Assembly (NCBI GenBank): GCA_030697365.1
Contig: JAUYQH010000032.1
Span: 61,813 to 125,812 of the forward strand
Reading direction: 5' to 3'
DNA length: 64,000 bases
Origin: Novosphingobium sp.
GTDB taxonomy: Bacteria; Pseudomonadota; Alphaproteobacteria; Sphingomonadales; Sphingomonadaceae
A model generated the notes under the pieces. That model was given only the letters and a program-made list of their open reading frames with translations, did no database searches and was not told the DNA's origin. A program made the position numbers and the translations under genes. The first letter of the stretch is position 1, and each line of letters begins with the position of its first letter. This document shows positions 62,195 to 64,000 of this stretch, in pieces.

Positions 62195-64000
62195 CCGACG
62201 ACAACAAGGATAAGGCTGTCGGCGGCAAGGTCGACGAATCGACCATCTTCGTGCCCGCAGGCAACGGCGGTAACGACGATGAGCGCACGCGCTTCATCGC
62301 TCCGCAAGACATGCCCGCCGAGGCGCCGCCCCCACCCTCTGAAGCCGCCGAAACCGACCCTGCCGAGCCGGTTGCTGAAGTCCCCGCACCGTCCGAACCG
62401 CCCCCCCCGCCGATCGAGCCGTCCACGCCTCCGGCCGCCTCTGCGACCGCGATGTCCGCCGCGCAGGCGATGCCTTCGCCCCAGCAGGCACGGCGGATCC
62501 AGATCGGCGATATCCTCAATCACACTTACGAAGTCCGCCGGTTCATCGCGCGGGGCGGGATGGGCGAGGTGTTCGAGGGTGTGAACGTCAACGCCGAGGA
62601 CGACAAGGTCGCGATCAAGGTGATGCTGCCGCATCTCGCCGCGGATCCGCTGGTCCAGGCGATGTTCTCGAAAGAGGCCAAGACGCTGACCCGGCTGCGT
62701 CATCCGGGCCTCGTCCAATACCGCGTGCTGGGCCGCGAGCCGCAACTGGGGGTGACCTACATCGTCACCGAATTCGTCGATGGGGTGAACCTGTCGGACG
62801 AACTCAAGACGCTCGAAACCACGACCGAGGACCAGTTCACGCTGCTCAAGCGGCTCGCCGCCGCGCTCGGCGCCGCGCACGAGCTCGATGCGGTCCACCG
62901 CGACATCTCGCCCGACAACGTCCTGCTCGAAGGCGGGCGGCTCAAGGATGCCAAGATCATCGATTTCGGCATCGCCAAGGATCTCGACGCGGGCGCCAAG
63001 ACGATCGTCGGCGACGGGTTCGCGGGCAAGCTGGGCTATGTCGCACCCGAGCAGCTTGGTTCCTACGGCCGCTCGGTCGGGGCGTGGAGCGACGTTTACA
63101 GCCTGGCGCTGGTGATGCTCGCGGTCGCGCAGAAGAAAGATGTCGACATGGGCGGATCGCTCGCCGATGCTTTCGACAAGCGCAAGGAGGTGCCCGATCT
63201 TTCCGCTGCGCCCGAGGAACTGCGCCCGATCCTCGCCAAGATGCTCGTCCCCGACCCTGCCGAGCGCCTGCGCTCGATGGACGAGGTGCTGCGCGAGATC
63301 GCCGCGACGGGCCACGGCGGCGGGTCGTTCGACCAGGCGACGCGGGTGTTGTTCGATCCCGCAGCCGGCCCTCCGCCAAAGAGCAACACAGGAATGCTGG
63401 TGGGCGGCGGCGCGGCGGCGCTGCTCGCGCTGGCGGCGGGCGGGTGGTTCATGTTCGGGCGCGGCCCCAGCGATCCGCAAGCCGCGGCGCAGACCGCGCT
63501 GGCGACGGGCCTGCGCGACGTGCCGTGCAGCTGGCTCGACGTCGGCAGCATTCAGGCGCGCGACACCACCATCGACGTCGCGTTGCGCGGCGTTTCGGGC
63601 AAGCCCGACAAAGCCAAGAGCGACATCGGCTTCGTCCTCGAGAAAGCCGGGCTCAAGGCGGGCGACATCGATTTCTCCGACGTCAAGCGGATCGCGCCCA
63701 CCGATTGCAGCCCGATTGACGCCTTCCGTCAGGTCCGCGACTACGAAGGCGCGCGGCTCAACACCACCAAGCGCCAGTACGAGATGGCCAACCAGGGCGG
63801 CACGCTTGCCGCCGATCCCGAGATCGAGATCGACACCAACAATCTGACCGGCGATTTCGCGCTGTTCGGGCTGGAAGAAACCGGCGCGATCACCCCACTG
63901 ATCAAAAGCAAGAGCGAGCTGGGCGAATTCATCACCACCACCCCGCGCCCGGGCGTGTCCAGCTTCAAGCTTACCACCGATCACAAGGGCTGGTCGGGCA
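62191..64000 (+). CDS. Membrane Ser/Thr protein kinase (PpkA-like), partial
   Basis: Runs off the window end after 603 codons without a stop. Residues 1-105 are disordered and Pro-rich, with two short Thr motifs, DESTIFVPAG and ERTRFIAPQD. The Hanks kinase domain spans about 110-362: glycine loop FIARGGMGEVFEG, Lys143 in VAIKV, HRDISPDNVLL with Asp238 and IIDFGIAKD with Asp258. A membrane helix at about 391-413 (MLVGGGAAALLALAAGGWFM) leads to a periplasmic region with LRDVPCSWLDVGSIQARDTT, which could be a sensor domain. It is translationally coupled to the phosphatase gene. Confidence 0.93.
   Translation, partial: MTDDNKDKAVGGKVDESTIFVPAGNGGNDDERTRFIAPQDMPAEAPPPPSEAAETDPAEPVAEVPAPSEPPPPPIEPSTPPAASATAMSAAQAMPSPQQARRIQIGDILNHTYEVRRFIARGGMGEVFEGVNVNAEDDKVAIKVMLPHLAADPLVQAMFSKEAKTLTRLRHPGLVQYRVLGREPQLGVTYIVTEFVDGVNLSDELKTLETTTEDQFTLLKRLAAALGAAHELDAVHRDISPDNVLLEGGRLKDAKIIDFGIAKDLDAGAKTIVGDGFAGKLGYVAPEQLGSYGRSVGAWSDVYSLALVMLAVAQKKDVDMGGSLADAFDKRKEVPDLSAAPEELRPILAKMLVPDPAERLRSMDEVLREIAATGHGGGSFDQATRVLFDPAAGPPPKSNTGMLVGGGAAALLALAAGGWFMFGRGPSDPQAAAQTALATGLRDVPCSWLDVGSIQARDTTIDVALRGVSGKPDKAKSDIGFVLEKAGLKAGDIDFSDVKRIAPTDCSPIDAFRQVRDYEGARLNTTKRQYEMANQGGTLAADPEIEIDTNNLTGDFALFGLEETGAITPLIKSKSELGEFITTTPRPGVSSFKLTTDHKGWSG

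Overview
The window is a GC-rich, gene-dense piece of an alphaproteobacterial chromosome, most likely from the order Sphingomonadales. The evidence is an Oar-like TonB receptor, the ChpT phosphotransferase, an RpoH-RluD pair, an HflK-HflC-DegP operon, general-stress (EcfG-like) promoter motifs, a PduO-type adenosyltransferase and many acyl-CoA genes. No tRNA, rRNA, insertion sequence, phage gene or CRISPR array was seen. One structural RNA, RNase P RNA (rnpB), is clear at 8514-8960.

Region by region. 1-3.6 kb: TonB-dependent receptor. 3.8-6.7 kb (minus): RluD-type pseudouridine synthase, sigma-32 (RpoH) and the monofunctional transglycosylase MtgA. 6.7-9.0 kb (plus): JAMM peptidase, ChpT, an AmiD/AmpD-type amidase, then rnpB. 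9.0-11.5 kb (minus): secreted caspase-like protein and an HNH nuclease. 11.7-14.7 kb (plus): GluQ, a HIG1-type membrane protein, cobalamin adenosyltransferase, 3-hydroxyacyl-CoA dehydrogenase and a small acidic protein. 14.7-19.1 kb (minus): a DUF2383-type stress protein and the HflK-HflC-DegP envelope protease set. 19.2-25.0 kb (plus): Mrp/ApbC, an IorB-like molybdenum hydroxylase subunit, ferrochelatase and a cytochrome P450. 25.0-32.8 kb (minus): a small stress-type protein behind a hairpin that hides its ribosome site, a frameshifted S9 peptidase, a class A PBP, MsrB, NfeD, an SPFH protein and two small secreted proteins. 33.0-41.7 kb: HxlR regulator, NTF2-like lipoprotein, SRAP/YedK peptidase, then an acyl-CoA block (class II aldolase, IorA-like iron-sulfur protein, dienoyl-CoA reductase-like SDR, enoyl-CoA hydratase, two acyl-CoA dehydrogenases) with a transglutaminase-like protein and a tyrosine-phosphatase-like protein.

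41.8-64.0 kb is the most distinctive part. A two-partner secretion pair (TpsB, then a 3,468-residue FHA-type TpsA) is translationally coupled to a secreted CHAT-family cysteine peptidase and followed by a CPBP membrane protease. After a small convergent gene comes a second, tightly overlapped operon: a DotU/TssL-like protein, a shortened IcmF/TssM-like GTPase without the large periplasmic part, TagF, a PP2C phosphatase and a membrane Ser/Thr kinase that runs off the window end. This is the regulatory and membrane part of a type VI secretion apparatus without any sheath, tube, baseplate or ClpV gene in view, beside a large exported adhesin with its own candidate protease. It is the best candidate here for an undescribed system.
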